A DNA stretch of 64,000 nt from Chloracidobacterium sp. (lineage in GTDB: Bacteria; Acidobacteriota; Blastocatellia; Pyrinomonadales; Pyrinomonadaceae): assembly GCA_016712045.1 (NCBI GenBank), contig JADJRV010000023.1, positions 52,581 through 116,580 on the forward strand. The letters run 5' to 3'. Numbering within the stretch: position 1 is the stretch's first letter; the number at the start of each line of letters is the position of its first letter. This document shows, in pieces, positions 10,890 to 22,200 of this stretch. Both the position numbers and the translations under genes were made by a program. The notes beneath the pieces were generated by a model, which was not told the origin of the DNA, ran no database searches, and worked only from the letters and a program-made list of their open reading frames with translations.

Positions 10890-12566
10890 ATGATGCCAGA
10901 GATCAAAGAATCGACTACCGCCGCTGAGGCAGAAAAAGAGCGTTGGGAAAGCGAGACCCTGCAAAAGGTGCTCGACAAAACGCCCGAGCGTAAAGAACGA
11001 TTTGAGGGCATTTCGCTCGAACCGGTCGACCGGCTTTACACCGAGGTTGATGTCGAGGGCACGAGCGAGGTCGGTTTTCCGGGCGAGTATCCTTACAAAC
11101 GCGGCATACACCCGACCGGATATCGCGGCAAGCTGTGGACGATGCGGCAGTTTGCGGGATTTTCGTCGCCGGAGAATACGAACGAGCGATTTAAGTATTT
11201 GATGGAGCATGGCCAGACAGGTTTGTCCGTCGCATACGATCTGCCTGCTTTAATGGGCCTCGACGCTGATTCGCCACTGAGCGAAGGTGAGGTAGGTAAA
11301 TGCGGTGTCGCCGTTTCATCACTCGCAGATTTTGAGGTTTTGTTTGATGGCATTCCGCTCGATCAAGTTACCGTTTCGCAGACCATTAATGCTCCGGCAC
11401 CGATATTTTTAGCGATGTATCTGGTCGTTGCAGAAAAGCAGAAGGCCGATTTCACCAAGATCTCAGGCACTCTGCAAAACGACATCCTCAAAGAATATAT
11501 CGCCCAAAAAGAGTGGATCTACCCGATCAAACCGGCGATGAAGCTGGTCATCGATACCTTTGAATACACGACCAAACACGTACCGAAATACAACCCGATC
11601 TCGGTTAGCGGCTATCACATCCGCGAAGCCGGTGCGACGGCTCTGCAGGAGCTGGCGTTCACGCTCCGCGACGGTGTCGAGTATGTCCAGTACGGTGTCG
11701 ATCGCGGTATGGACGTTGACGAATTTGCTCCGCGGCTGTCGTTCTTTTTTAACGCTCACAACGACTTTTTCGAAGAGATCGCCAAGTATCGTGCAGCCCG
11801 CGTGATCTGGGCACGGACGATGAAAGAGCGCTTTGGGGCGAAAAATCCGCGAACTATGCAGCTGCGGTTTCATACACAGACAGCGGGTGTTTCGCTAACC
11901 GTGCAGCAACCGCTTAACAACATCGCCCGCGTGGCTATACAGGCGCTAGCCGGTGTACTCGGCGGCACACAGTCGCTGCATACCGATTCGTATGACGAGG
12001 CTCTTGCCTTGCCGACCGACGCAGCTGCGTTGATCGCTCTCCGCACGCAGCAAATCATCGCCGAGGAAACGGGTGTCGTCAACACGGTCGATCCGCTTGG
12101 CGGCAGTTGGTACGTTGAATCGCTGACTCAAAAAATGATCGACGGATGTTTTGATTATTTTGACAAGATCGATGGTTTTGGCGGCATGGTCGAGGCGGTC
12201 GAGGCGGGGTTTCCGCAACGTGAGATACAAGAATCGGCCTATCAATATCAAAAAGCGGTGGAACGCAAAGAACAGGTTATTGTCGGCGTAAATAAATACA
12301 CCATGGAAGAAGCTCCGTCAAACTACCAGATCCTGCAGATCGACGAAGGCGTCCGCGACCACCAGCTTGAACGTTTGGCTCACACCAAAGCAACCCGTGA
12401 TAACGGAGCCGTCGCTAATGCCCTCGAAAAGCTTAAAGTAGCCGCAAATACAAACGAAAACACAATGCCATCTATCATCGAAGCAGTCGCTGCGTACGCG
12501 ACGGTCGAGGAGATCTGCGTCGCCCTGCGTGACGTTTATGGAATTTACGAAGAACCGGCGTTTTAG
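10890..12566 (+). CDS. Acyl-CoA mutase large subunit (methylmalonyl-CoA mutase alpha family)
   Basis: Adenosylcobalamin-dependent carbon-skeleton mutase subunit of 558 residues. The catalytic TIM-barrel family is clear: [20 protein letters not shown] near residue 68, [15 protein letters not shown], and [13 protein letters not shown] near residue 410 are hallmarks. The length matches stand-alone large subunits. The C-terminal cobalamin-binding domain (DxHxxG) is absent, so a separate small B12-binding subunit encoded outside this window is needed. The substrate could be methylmalonyl-CoA (propionate/odd-chain metabolism), isobutyryl-CoA or ethylmalonyl-CoA; I cannot decide from the sequence by eye. 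Two adjacent ATGs (10890 and 10893) serve as possible starts. The yraN-like gene begins three bases after its stop, so the two are likely cotranscribed. The frame is uninterrupted. Confidence 0.92.
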   Translation: MMPEIKESTTAAEAEKERWESETLQKVLDKTPERKERFEGISLEPVDRLYTEVDVEGTSEVGFPGEYPYKRGIHPTGYRGKLWTMRQFAGFSSPENTNERFKYLMEHGQTGLSVAYDLPALMGLDADSPLSEGEVGKCGVAVSSLADFEVLFDGIPLDQVTVSQTINAPAPIFLAMYLVVAEKQKADFTKISGTLQNDILKEYIAQKEWIYPIKPAMKLVIDTFEYTTKHVPKYNPISVSGYHIREAGATALQELAFTLRDGVEYVQYGVDRGMDVDEFAPRLSFFFNAHNDFFEEIAKYRAARVIWARTMKERFGAKNPRTMQLRFHTQTAGVSLTVQQPLNNIARVAIQALAGVLGGTQSLHTDSYDEALALPTDAAALIALRTQQIIAEETGVVNTVDPLGGSWYVESLTQKMIDGCFDYFDKIDGFGGMVEAVEAGFPQREIQESAYQYQKAVERKEQVIVGVNKYTMEEAPSNYQILQIDEGVRDHQLERLAHTKATRDNGAVANALEKLKVAANTNENTMPSIIEAVAAYATVEEICVALRDVYGIYEEPAF

Positions 12567-12569
12567 ACG

Positions 12570-13037
12570 ATGGATGAGATCCTATCGATAACTGAAACAA
12601 GTACTCCGCCGAGAGCGAGTCTCGGTGCTCGAGGTGAGGCTCTCGCCGCAGATTATCTCGTAAAAAACGGCTATCGCATCGTTGTGACAAATTTCAAAGT
12701 TCCTGTCGGCCGCAACAGTAAAGGCGTTTCAGTCACGGGCGAGATCGACATTATTGCGCTGGATGGCGAGACGCTCGTGTTTGTTGAGGTCAAGACCCGT
12801 CGGTCGGATGAGTTTACGCCTATTATCACCAGCGTCAATCTTCGCAAGCAGCGGCAGATAATACGTACCGCAAAGGTTTATCGGCGGATATTTGGCGTTC
12901 GCGATGTTCCCTATCGATATGACGTGGTCACGGTGCTGATGCCAAAACATGGGGATACCGAGATCGATCTGACACGAGGATTTTGGAACGAGGCAAAGTT
13001 TCGCAAGGCCTATTGGAATGATGAAATTTGGATGTGA
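12570..13037 (+). CDS. yraN: YraN/UPF0102 family endonuclease-like protein
   Basis: A 155-residue soluble protein with the restriction-endonuclease-like fold signature of UPF0102. GARGEALAADYLVKNGYRI is followed by GEIDIIALDGETLVFVEVK, where the Glu/Asp and ExK residues form the PD-(D/E)xK-type core, and then RKQRQIIRTAKVYRR. The family is widespread and often found near rnhB, rsmI or trmD; its physiological role is poorly defined, with nuclease activity inferred from fold. Here it follows the acyl-CoA mutase gene with a three-base gap and is probably translated from the same mRNA. Confidence 0.9.
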   Translation: MDEILSITETSTPPRASLGARGEALAADYLVKNGYRIVVTNFKVPVGRNSKGVSVTGEIDIIALDGETLVFVEVKTRRSDEFTPIITSVNLRKQRQIIRTAKVYRRIFGVRDVPYRYDVVTVLMPKHGDTEIDLTRGFWNEAKFRKAYWNDEIWM

Positions 13038-13100
13038 TTCGTGTAAACTTATTTCCACATTGGCGCGTAATAAACTTTGCTGAGGAATTAAAAAAACAAT

Positions 13101-13475
13101 ATGAAAATATCGATCCTTTTACTAACGTTAGTTTTGTCACTTACCGCGTTTGGCACCTCGACGAGTACGGCTGCTGACCTGACAGGAAAATGGTCGCTCG
13201 CCGCTGACGCTGGGGGACAGGTGATCTATGTCGCAGTCGAACTCAAGCAGACAGGTGAAACTTTTACCGGCACGACATCGTCAGACATGGGCGCGGGCAC
13301 AATCGACGGAGGCAAGGTGACAGGTAAGAACTTTGCCGCCACTTTGCACGCAACCGTTCAAGGAAGTATCGTTGATTTTGCGATGGCGGGAACCTTCGAA
13401 GGCGATAGTATGTCGGGAACACTAAACAACTCGCAATTTGGCTCTATTCCCTTTACCGCAACCAAAGATAAGTAG
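13101..13475 (+). CDS. Small secreted beta-rich protein
   Basis: A 124-residue protein with a signal peptide (MKISILLLTLVLSLTAFG) and a compact beta-strand pattern: LTGKWSLAADAGGQV, VAVELKQTGETFTGT, GTIDGGKVTGKNF, FAMAGTFEGDSMSGTL. Alternating G-x-F/W-x strands recall a small lipocalin-like or streptavidin-like barrel. Similar proteins in Acidobacteriota are unannotated, so I give no function. A TGAGGAA sequence lies about 13 bases before the ATG. The gene ends at a strong bidirectional terminator shared with the convergent ChaN-like gene. Confidence 0.75.
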   Translation: MKISILLLTLVLSLTAFGTSTSTAADLTGKWSLAADAGGQVIYVAVELKQTGETFTGTTSSDMGAGTIDGGKVTGKNFAATLHATVQGSIVDFAMAGTFEGDSMSGTLNNSQFGSIPFTATKDK

Positions 13476-13496
13476 CCGATTATAGATCGGTTGGTG

Positions 13497-13528
13497 AAAA
13501 AGACGCCCTATTTCGGGCGTCTTTTTTT
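13497..13528. terminator. Bidirectional intrinsic terminator
   Basis: AGACGCCC (13501-13508) pairs with GGGCGTCT (13515-13522); A-tract on the left and T-tract on the right make it functional on both strands. It serves the small secreted protein (plus) and the ChaN-like gene (minus). Confidence 0.9.
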
Positions 13529-14426
13529 ATCGCTTGCTGCGAGGGACCTTGCTGTCCGTCAGTATGACAAAATCACCTATCCCCGTATTTTTTGTCTTAT
13601 CGAAAGTCTTAAAATCGTCCTCGTACCGCATGGTTACGACCAATGCCTTTGTATTTTTGCGGTATTTCAGAAGATGCTCGACGGTTCCTAAACGGCTCTC
13701 TGTGTGAAACGCACCGACTAGGTGCACGACGAGAGAGTGCTTATTTTTCTTTAGATAATTTGCGACCGAGTTTGCCATCGTCGCATCCCACAGAGACTGC
13801 GATGCCAATATCTTATCAATTCCCATCTGAGCCTCGGGGCTCGGGCCCATAAGGGCCTTAAATTTCTTGGCATAGACGTCGGAAGGCTCGCCGTATGGCA
13901 GCGGTGCTAGCCATTTTCTTGCGTCCTTGGTCAATCCGTTTAGCGTCTCGCGGCCTCCGCGTGAGACCATGTTGACATAGCGTCGGGGAGCGTTGGCGGC
14001 GATCACTGGCAGACGTTTTTCCTTTGCAAGCTCAACCAGAGGACGGTAATCGGTCTTGTAATTGCCCCACGGCCGCGACGACGCGAGAAACTGTGCTTCG
14101 CTGATCTGGCCGTTTAGATACTCGTTGACGACGATCTGCACGTCGCGCTCAAACATCTCGAGCGACAGTGCGACCTTTCGGGTTGCTAAATACTGAGCGA
14201 CCGCCTGCTTAAATATTTCAGCTTGCAGCGCATGGGCGACTGCATCGTCGTGCTGTTCGCCAAGAAAGACGGCGTCGACGCTGTCAAGAGACTTAACGAT
14301 AGCCTCAATACTCGACGGATTTCCCTGCCCGTCATAAACGCGGTAATTCTCCGGCGTTACAACCACCTGAGCACCCACGGCCGCTGACATCATCATTATT
14401 AAAAGCGTAAAAATTAGAGATCTCAT
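13527..14426 (-). CDS. ChaN-like (DUF399) periplasmic protein
   Basis: A 299-residue protein of the ChaN family, whose characterised members bind haem and are linked to iron uptake. Recognisable motifs are AVFLGEQHDDAVAHALQ (about residues 52-68), ALSLEMFERDVQ, and VVHLVGAFHTESRLG near the C-terminus. These correspond to the EHxD and GxxH positions of the family fold. It has a signal peptide (IFTLLIMMMSAAVGAQ) but no lipobox cysteine, so a soluble periplasmic protein is more likely than the lipoprotein form of Campylobacter ChaN. No TonB receptor or haem gene is beside it, so the haem role is family-based only. Confidence 0.85.
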   Translation of the reverse strand: MRSLIFTLLIMMMSAAVGAQVVVTPENYRVYDGQGNPSSIEAIVKSLDSVDAVFLGEQHDDAVAHALQAEIFKQAVAQYLATRKVALSLEMFERDVQIVVNEYLNGQISEAQFLASSRPWGNYKTDYRPLVELAKEKRLPVIAANAPRRYVNMVSRGGRETLNGLTKDARKWLAPLPYGEPSDVYAKKFKALMGPSPEAQMGIDKILASQSLWDATMANSVANYLKKNKHSLVVHLVGAFHTESRLGTVEHLLKYRKNTKALVVTMRYEDDFKTFDKTKNTGIGDFVILTDSKVPRSKR

Positions 14427-14451
14427 ATATTTTGTTCACATGATATCACAA

Positions 14452-14482
14452 AGAAAAAGCCCTCATCACGATGGATGAGGGC
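14452..14482 (-). terminator. Intrinsic terminator of surface gene A
   Basis: GCCCTCATC (14459-14467) and GATGAGGGC (14474-14482) form a perfect 9-bp stem with a six-base loop. On the minus strand it is followed by TTTTTCTTT. It lies 28 bases past the stop of gene A. Confidence 0.88.
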
Positions 14483-14510
14483 AAAATCAATGTTGAGGTA
14501 GAACCCCAAC

Positions 14511-16004
14511 CTACCATTTACCGCGAACCGTTACCGCCACTTTTCTGGCTGGTTCAACCGCTCGTGCAGTTCCGCCATCAGCGATAAAGTCGGCATCCGT
14601 CACGTTATCGACTATGCTGATCACCTGACTTGGATTGCTAAACATAAACCGACGTGCTCTGACCGTAACGATGTACGTTTCGCCCGGCTCGAGGTCATCG
14701 AACATATATGTTCCACGACGACCCGTAATTACAGTTCGCGGTTCAGCAAGTGCATTACCCGTGATCGTGACCACAGCATTTGTAATCCCGCGTCCGTCAG
14801 CCGTCAATATACGACCAGAGATGCCGACTCCTGCAGCAGTTGAAGCTTGGGGTGCGAGAACGACGCCTCGGAAGCCCGTATTAGTACCAGCCGTTGCTAA
14901 AAGTGTCGGGGTCGCTGCCAAAGTGCCATTATACCCTGTTGAATCAACCAATGAGACTAATTCGGTACCACCCCGAGTCGCATAGATTGTTACGTTACCC
15001 CCACTAACTGAGCCGGTGAGACCCCGATACTGAGCCAAGGAGTTAGCTACACCGGTGGCGGCCCAACTAGTCCCGTCAAAGGTAAATTTCCGGATCGTAC
15101 CTGCACCAACAGACTGGTCGTCAGCAATATAAAGCGTATCAAGCCCGGCAACACCCGCACTTAGATCGGCCAGAAAGAACGAATTTAACGAAACCGTAGC
15201 CGTCGGCATACCCGGTAACGACGTGGTCACCTGACCGCTTGTTGTAGGTACGCCCGATCCGACCGAGTTCATCCTCAGGGTTCCGGAGCCGGACGAAGTG
15301 TAGAGCTGTCCACCGAAAATATTTACGGTGCGTGAATTTGTAAGGTCAGAAGTAACCACGGTACCCGCTCCCGTAGCTCCAAGGGTCGTGAATACCGTAC
15401 CCGTTCCTGATCCAACCGCCCACATATTTGTTCCATCAGTACTCGCGGCACCACGAATGTTTTGGGCACTGAAGCTGGTTGTCGAGGTCGTAAGATTAAA
15501 AATCACATTCTGATCTACCCTTCCGATGACCCTCGGAACCGCCGCCGACGTTTGACTTGCCGGTGTAGCTGAACCCACAGCTGCGTCATAACCAGGGATC
15601 ATGATAAATCTGCCGTCTGATGAACGGGTGATCTCGCATTCTGTAGTCGAGTTACCAGTTAGTGTCAATCGTGCACCGGCAGTAGTTGAAGGAACGGCGA
15701 TCGAACGCACTAATGTGCCCGCCGGCGTAAATTCATCCAAGAAAACTACGGTCGCAACTGCGGCTAATGTTGCCGACCCGTCGCCAACGCGACAAACAAC
15801 TAAATTGCCCGATGCGAACGGAGTCGTTCCTTCCGGCGAATCGGCTTTTGTCCCTTTATTACCAACCGCCCCTTTCTTATCGTTCAATCGATCGTTCGAC
15901 GCTCCGGTGCTTATGGTCGCTCCGGTAACAAAAACAACCGCAATTAAGGCGGCCAATAAAAAACGAATAGCTAAAAAGCTGGATGATCTCTGGTTATTGG
16001 ACAT
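14511..16004 (-). CDS. Surface protein A: secreted beta-propeller-like protein with shared C-terminal module
   Basis: About 497 residues. The start ATG at 16004 is chosen because GAGGAG lies seven bases upstream; a TTG at 16019 extends the frame but lies at or upstream of this site. After a hydrophobic signal (FLLAALIAVVFVTGATIS) the body is Gly/Thr/Ser-rich with repeated short strands (AVGSGTGTVFTTLGA, LDTLYIADDQSVGAGTIRKF), consistent with a beta-propeller or repeat fold. It ends in the C-terminal module shared with B-F (about residues 400-485): GISGRILTADGRGITNAVVT, GETYIVTVRARRFMFSNPS, VDNVTDADFIA, then a short basic tail. It is the smallest of the six and the only one with no frameshift. 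Confidence 0.75.
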   Translation of the reverse strand: MSNNQRSSSFLAIRFLLAALIAVVFVTGATISTGASNDRLNDKKGAVGNKGTKADSPEGTTPFASGNLVVCRVGDGSATLAAVATVVFLDEFTPAGTLVRSIAVPSTTAGARLTLTGNSTTECEITRSSDGRFIMIPGYDAAVGSATPASQTSAAVPRVIGRVDQNVIFNLTTSTTSFSAQNIRGAASTDGTNMWAVGSGTGTVFTTLGATGAGTVVTSDLTNSRTVNIFGGQLYTSSGSGTLRMNSVGSGVPTTSGQVTTSLPGMPTATVSLNSFFLADLSAGVAGLDTLYIADDQSVGAGTIRKFTFDGTSWAATGVANSLAQYRGLTGSVSGGNVTIYATRGGTELVSLVDSTGYNGTLAATPTLLATAGTNTGFRGVVLAPQASTAAGVGISGRILTADGRGITNAVVTITGNALAEPRTVITGRRGTYMFDDLEPGETYIVTVRARRFMFSNPSQVISIVDNVTDADFIADGGTARAVEPARKVAVTVRGKW

Positions 16005-16022
16005 ACAAATACTCCTCAAAAA
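15998..16022 (-). promoter_or_regulatory. Ribosome-binding site of gene A
   Basis: On the minus strand GAGGAG stands seven bases before the ATG at 16004 and decides the start against the alternative TTG at 16019. Confidence 0.65.
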
Positions 16023-16117
16023 TAAATAACATGCATCCTAAACTGGTGAACAAATTGGCGATCGCAAGGCGTTTCTCGCCGTTTCACCATAAATATCAAG
16101 TGATGTTGATGTTACAG

Positions 16118-16145
16118 ATTATATGCCCAATCTGCCCAACTTCAA
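16118..16145 (-). promoter_or_regulatory. Sigma70-like promoter of gene A
   Basis: Minus strand TTGAAG (16140-16145), 16-bp spacer, TATAAT (16118-16123). The leader to the ATG is about 105 bases. The spacing equals that of the promoters of B and E. Confidence 0.55.
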
Positions 16146-16209
16146 AGCGCAGAGTGCCCTCTGCGGCGTTAAGTTAAGGTAAATTGTTAGCGTTTCGACT
16201 CTAAAGAGT

Positions 16210-16249
16210 GTGAAACGGTAAACGCCACGGCGGACATTTACCGCTTCAC
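16210..16249 (-). terminator. Stem-loop directly after gene B
   Basis: Thirteen-base arms (16210-16222 and 16237-16249) pair with one mismatch, beginning one base past the TAA of gene B. The following minus-strand sequence is only moderately U-rich (CTCTTT), so it may be an mRNA-stabilising or weak terminating hairpin. Confidence 0.5.
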
Positions 16250-16250
16250 T

Positions 16251-19200
16251 TTACTGATCGCTACGCGTCGTACCCCGATCGGCGACAAAATCGGCATCGT
16301 TCACGTTATCATTAAGGGTAACGATGCGGCTCGAATTGCTGAATACGAAACGTCTCGATCTGATCGTTACGATATACGTTTCGCCGGCAGTCAGTCCCTC
16401 GACGATGTATCTACCATTGACACCAGTCATGACATTGATCGGTGTCGCAAGTGAGTTACCCGTTACAGTCACGATCGCACCGCGAATACCGCGGCCCTCT
16501 GCAGTTGTTACACGGCCCGAAACCGAAACACCCGAGGCTGTCGGCACGAGGAACTGGAGTCCCCAACCGCCGGCAATAGCCCCCGGCTGGCCGGCCTCAG
16601 TGAACGCCGCACCGGCATCGTCGCGAACAAAGAGACGCCACTGGCCGTTTGGATTGCCCGCACCAAAGCCAGACGCCAGCGAAGGCGGCCCGCCAAATGC
16701 ACTACCTGGTATTACATACGGGAACGCCGGAGCCGTAGCCGGGAACGCAGCAATAACAGGCTCCCAAGTAGTCGGCTCGAACTTGCCGGTCGTTAGCGGT
16801 CCGCCATTAGGTAGCACCTGACCCGCGGAATCGTCAAACGTCAGCGTGACCGGCCCGCTCATCGAAGTTGATCCGCCGGCATCACCCATTATTACCATCT
16901 TCTGGCCAAGCGGCCCGACGAGCAATATATCCAGATTGTCAGGATTTGCGAGCTCGACGTCATACAGGGTTACACGCATACCACCGTTGACCGTTGGAGC
17001 CCCGCTAACATTAATAGTTGACGGATACGGCGAAGCCGTTGCTCCGAACGCAGGGATGTTGATCGGATCGTGATTGTTTGTGAACTGGGTCGCAGCATCA
17101 TTGATCGTCAAGAAGATCGCGGAGTTTCCTCCAAGTACAGCCGCTCCGCTCGGGCCTGAGAGCTGTAGCTTGATCGTCTGCGGCGTCTCATACTCGAGAT
17201 CCGGACAGATCTCGATCGACATCGTCTGCCCAACGTCGCCGTTGCCAAATGAGAGTAATTGCGAAGTCGTTTTGTAATCGACTCCGGCTGTACATGCTGC
17301 ACCACCTGTGGCAGTACCACCCGCAACGGTCGCGGCTGTGACATCCGTCAAGCCGGATGTGCTGACCGAACGGTTTACGATCACCGCAGCCGTCTGCGAC
17401 TCGTCTTCCATCTCGGTCGAACGTGCAAACTGTACGATCGGCGTATGACATTTACCGCCACCGCTCGCCATTGCGAGATTTGCGATCTCACCCGCCGTTA
17501 GTGCACGGTTAAAGATCTCGACCTCGTCAAGCAACCCGGAATAGTAACGTGTATTTCCAAATTTCAGATAACCAAAGTTAAGCGTATCGGTGTTGTTCGC
17601 CGGTGACGCATTGGTCGCTGTCTGCGTTTGTAGCACGCCATCGATATACAGCCGCATGGTGTTATCAGTGCTATTCCAAGTGCCTGTAATATGATGGAAC
17701 TGATTGTCTAACACGCTGGCATCGGACGATATTTCCGGATAGCTGCTGCCGTTGCCGATCGCGAACCTCATCTTGCCATCGCTGCTACTGTCGGCTTGGA
17801 ACGCCCAACCCGAATTCGCATTTTGAGATTTCTCGATCAGAGTAGCGTCACCGCCGGTCTGAGTTCCCGCCTGCATCCAGAAATCAACTGTGAACCCGGA
17901 AGCCGTGATATCCGCTACCGAAGTAGGCGGTGCCTCGACCTTACTCGATCCGTTAAAGGAGAAAGCCTGGCCAACCCTGCCCGTAACGTGAGTGACCGCG
18001 GTTTCAGTGCCGTTATTGGTGCCTACGATATCGGTTGCGTTCGTCTGCCCCGGATACCAAGCTACCATGCCTGACGGCGGCGGCGTGCAGTCATCGTTGA
18101 GGATAGTACCCGTCTTAGTGCCCGCGACAGTCGTTGCTGACGCGCCTACGGTCGCAGTTGCGCTCAGGGTAAATGCCTCGTCGCCCTCAAAGTCGCTATC
18201 GCCACAGACAGTAACAGTGAACGGCAAGCTCGCATCAGTTGCTAGGAAGTTAAGTACCGATCCCGATTGCGAGACAAAATCGACTCCCGCACCGCAGGAC
18301 GCTCCGCCAACAGCCGAGCCATTGACCGTTGAGATCGTAACCTGCGACGGTTGTGATGTCGTACCAACCTTGGCTACGTTAAAGACAAAGTTAGTGGTAC
18401 CGGAGTTGGTTTCCACCTGTGTGACATCGCCGATCGTGAACGATAGCGGATCGCCACTTGTTATGGTACCGATTCCGCGTCCATCGCCTATCGTTGCATT
18501 AGTAGGCGTATCAAGATCGATAAAGAACTGTTCGGTCGGTTCATTGACCGGGTCTTCAAGGATCGTGATCGGTATGCACTGCGGGATCGAATTATTAAAC
18601 GTCAAGGTTCCGCTTGTCGCCGCGTAATCCTGGCCCGCGGTCGCCGAGTCGTTCGACGTTTGATAATGTACCGTGACCGGATAGACCTCGGTGTTACCTG
18701 TCAGCCTTACTTCGAACGCATTTGTGCATCCGCTGGTGTTCAGATTGTCGCCCGCAAATGTAGCGTCAAACACGTCCAGAACCGGAGCCGCGTCACCATC
18801 AGGATCGATCGTAAGGACAGCCGTCAATGGCGTTCCCGGCGTCGTCGCAGGTGCGGTCGCGACGTTAGAAACGGCAATGTTGACCGTCTCGGCGACCTCA
18901 TAGATAGCGTCGTCGTGGATAGGAATATTGACGACTTTACTGACCTCACCGGCGGCAAATGTTACACCCGTGATACTTACGGCGTCATAGTCCGCCGCAG
19001 GCCCCGCAGTCGCCGTTCCGGCACTGGTCGCGAAGTTAAATGTCGCAGTTGTGTCGTGAGCACCGACGCGGGTAACAGTTATCGGAGCATTAACATCGCC
19101 CTCGGTAACGGAATAGGCCGCCGAGCTAAGCTGTATCGTGCTGATATGGCACTTACCTGCGTTGCTGGCATTGTAAAGGTTCGTCACCTCCGTTGCCGTC

Positions 19201-22200
19201 AGTGCCCGGTTAAAGACCTCGACCTCGTCGATGACCCTTGCCATCGTTCCGCTGTCGGCGAATACGCTCGGGACACCAATATCGAATGGTGTCGACGTAA
19301 CAACGCCGACCGAAGTATTTGCCACGGTTCCTTCCAAAACACCGTTGACGTATATCTTGAGCGATGTTCCGTCAAATGTTCCGGTCACGTGATACCAAGT
19401 ATTCGCAGCCGGAATGGTCGTTCCGACAGCCTGCGAACGCGGACCGCCGTTTTGATCAAGCATGAACGCGAACGCACCGGTCGATGCGACCGTCCTGAGA
19501 GAGTAACCCATCTGGCCCGTACCCAAGCCCCATTTTGTCACAAGCGACTTCCTGGCCCGGACCGCCGGCGGACGCTAACTTCGTCCAGGCGTCGATCGAG
19601 AACGGTGTGCTCTGGTTGAACTGGAGATTAGCCGCACTCGGCACCCGAGACCCGAGAATTGGTCGCGGCAATGTTGAACGCGGTGCCGACCTTGCCAGCG
19701 ACGTGCGTCACGTTTAGCTCCGTACCGTTGTTAGTTCCCCAAATATCCGCTCCGTCGGTTTGTCCCGTCCACCAACTGACCATATTGGCCGGCGGCGTCA
19801 GGCAAGCGATCGGCTCTATCGTCGTACTGACGGCGAACGTGTTGTTAGGCAGATTATTATCCGGCTCGGTTCCTGTAACCGTGATATTGACCGATGTCGG
19901 CGTTGTGGCAACCACTGTGTTCGCCGTGAGCCGAATCGCAAAATTGATACTTCCGCCGACCGGAACTGACGAGGCATTACAGATCACGTTACTTCCCGAT
20001 GGCGAACATCCGGCTGATGCTGAGCCAAACGTAAAGTTTGGATCGATCGGGAACGTCATAACGACATTTGAATTTTTGACCGATCCGGTATTTGCAACCG
20101 TGGCCACATAGTTAACGTCGTTACCCGAGTAAACTGTGTAGCTGACAGGTGCAACCGTAACCGACAGATCGCTCACTCGGCACTTACCGCCGACGCTCGA
20201 GTTGTAGAGATCAGTGACCTCAGTGTCTGAAAGTGCCCGATTGAACACCTCGACCTCGTCGATGAGACGCGGTACGTTTGCAGTGTCGGGGAAGACACTC
20301 GCTACACCAATATCAAACGGCGTGCCAACTGCAAATCCGACCGACGTGTTCGCCGTCGTGGCTTCTAACACGCCATTGACATAGATCTTTAGCGAACTAC
20401 CATCGAACGTGCCGGTCACATGATACCAAGTATCGGCCGCAGGGATTGTAGTTCCGATCGCCTGCGAACGCGGCCCGCCGTTTTGATCGAGCATAAATGC
20501 AAACGCACCCGTAGAACTGACCGTCCTAAGCGAATATCCCATCTGGCCAGTACCTAAGCCCCATTTTGTGATGATCGCCGCTTCCTTACCAGGTCCACCG
20601 GCGACTGAAAACTTCGTCCAAGCGTCGATCGAGAACGGCGTTGTTTGGTTAAACTGGAGATTAGCGGCACTCGGCACCGAGACCGTACCTGTTGTACCGT
20701 TCGTGCTAAACGCATTGCCGACCTTGCCGGCGACGTGCGTTATTCCACTTGTTTCTGATCCGTTGTTTGTTCCCCTGATATCCGTTCCATCCGTCTCACC
20801 CGGCCACCAGCTGACCATGCCGCCCGGAGCGGTAGAACACTCGTCGTTGAGAATGGTTACGTTCGCCGCCGCGGGTGTGCCGATATTGCCGTTCGAAAGT
20901 GTAACGGTAAATAATTCGTCCGGCTCAAGCGTCGCATCCGGACAGATCTGTACGTTAATTGTTTGCGGACTCGAACTGCCCGCAGTAAAGTTGACCGTAC
21001 CGCCAGTGTTGACGTAATCGACCGCTCCGCCGCAAACCGCTCCGCCTGTTGCTGAGCCGCCGGCTAAAGTATAGTCTGCCGACACGGCACCATCCGTTCC
21101 ACCGGTTCGCGTCACCGACAATGCAATGCTGCCGCCGTTCTCAGCGCCGCTGTAGGTGGCTGATGCGAACTGTAGTGTTCCGGGCGCTGCTTGCGCTGTC
21201 AGCACAACATCGTTACCATCGCCGCCAACATATGAGATCTTGGCGTCACGGCCGGTACCGATAAAGTTAGGTATCGTCGCTCCCTCAACTAAACCGTTGA
21301 ACGTTCCTGAAACCAGGTCGCCGAGATCGTTGTTGATGATAACAAAGGTGTTACCATTCGCCGGGATAAATCCGCCCGACTGAGCGAGCGTTAAGTTGCC
21401 GCCCAAGGTCACGGTACCGGTGACATTTAGTTGATCGTGCCGGCCAGCACCGTTACCGGGTATCGTGCCGCCGATCTCAACAGCGTAGGTCGAACCGCTC
21501 GCAAGATTTAGGTCGCCTGAATTGATGACGCCGGGGCTTGCTCCAGGGCGAACGATGCCGCCACTGTTGGCCGCCAGCGTACTATTGACCGTGCCAAAAA
21601 TACCGAGATCGCCACCAGTTAGTACCGTAGTTCCGGTTGAAAAAATATTGGTCAGCTTAGTTTGTGTTATTGCACTGCTGACACTGACTGCACCGGTAAA
21701 GGCATCGCCTATATTCATCGTGCCGGCCGTTACACGGTCGAGTTCAGCATCGGTCAGGCCAAGCTGGGTTGCGCTGTCAGCCCCGCCGAGATTGATCTGC
21801 TGAGCGTTCGTCTTTTGACGAATGTTGACAATTCCGGCATTCGCGCTCACAGAACCGGCTGCAAAATCCATACGATCGGCAACCAAAGTGATTGTAGCGT
21901 TGGAAAGTGTTGATACGATCGGATTGCCGCTACTACCCGGATTTAGCCAGATACCAGTTCCGCCAGTAGACCCGTGGGTTCCGGTTATCTGAATAGTTCC
22001 GCCTCCCGTACTGATCGAACCGCTTCGAGATAGATCAAGACCATTACTCGAATTTGCCTGCGGTCGCGGTAACGGTCACATTGCCGCTACCGGCCGCAGA
22101 TATCTTCGAAAGGCTGCCATCAATGCGAATACCTTCGTTAAGATTGCCGCCAGTACCACCGGTTCCAGCGACCGTCACACTACCGTTAACGGTCGACGAG

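Noticed and set aside
18660..19619. Long plus-strand ORFs opposite gene B (for example 18660-19619, 22264-22962, 29638-30258)
   Set aside because: They are antisense shadows of the Thr/Val/Gly-rich coding of B, with Arg/Asp- or Pro/Val-biased composition, no ribosome-binding sites and no recognisable domains.
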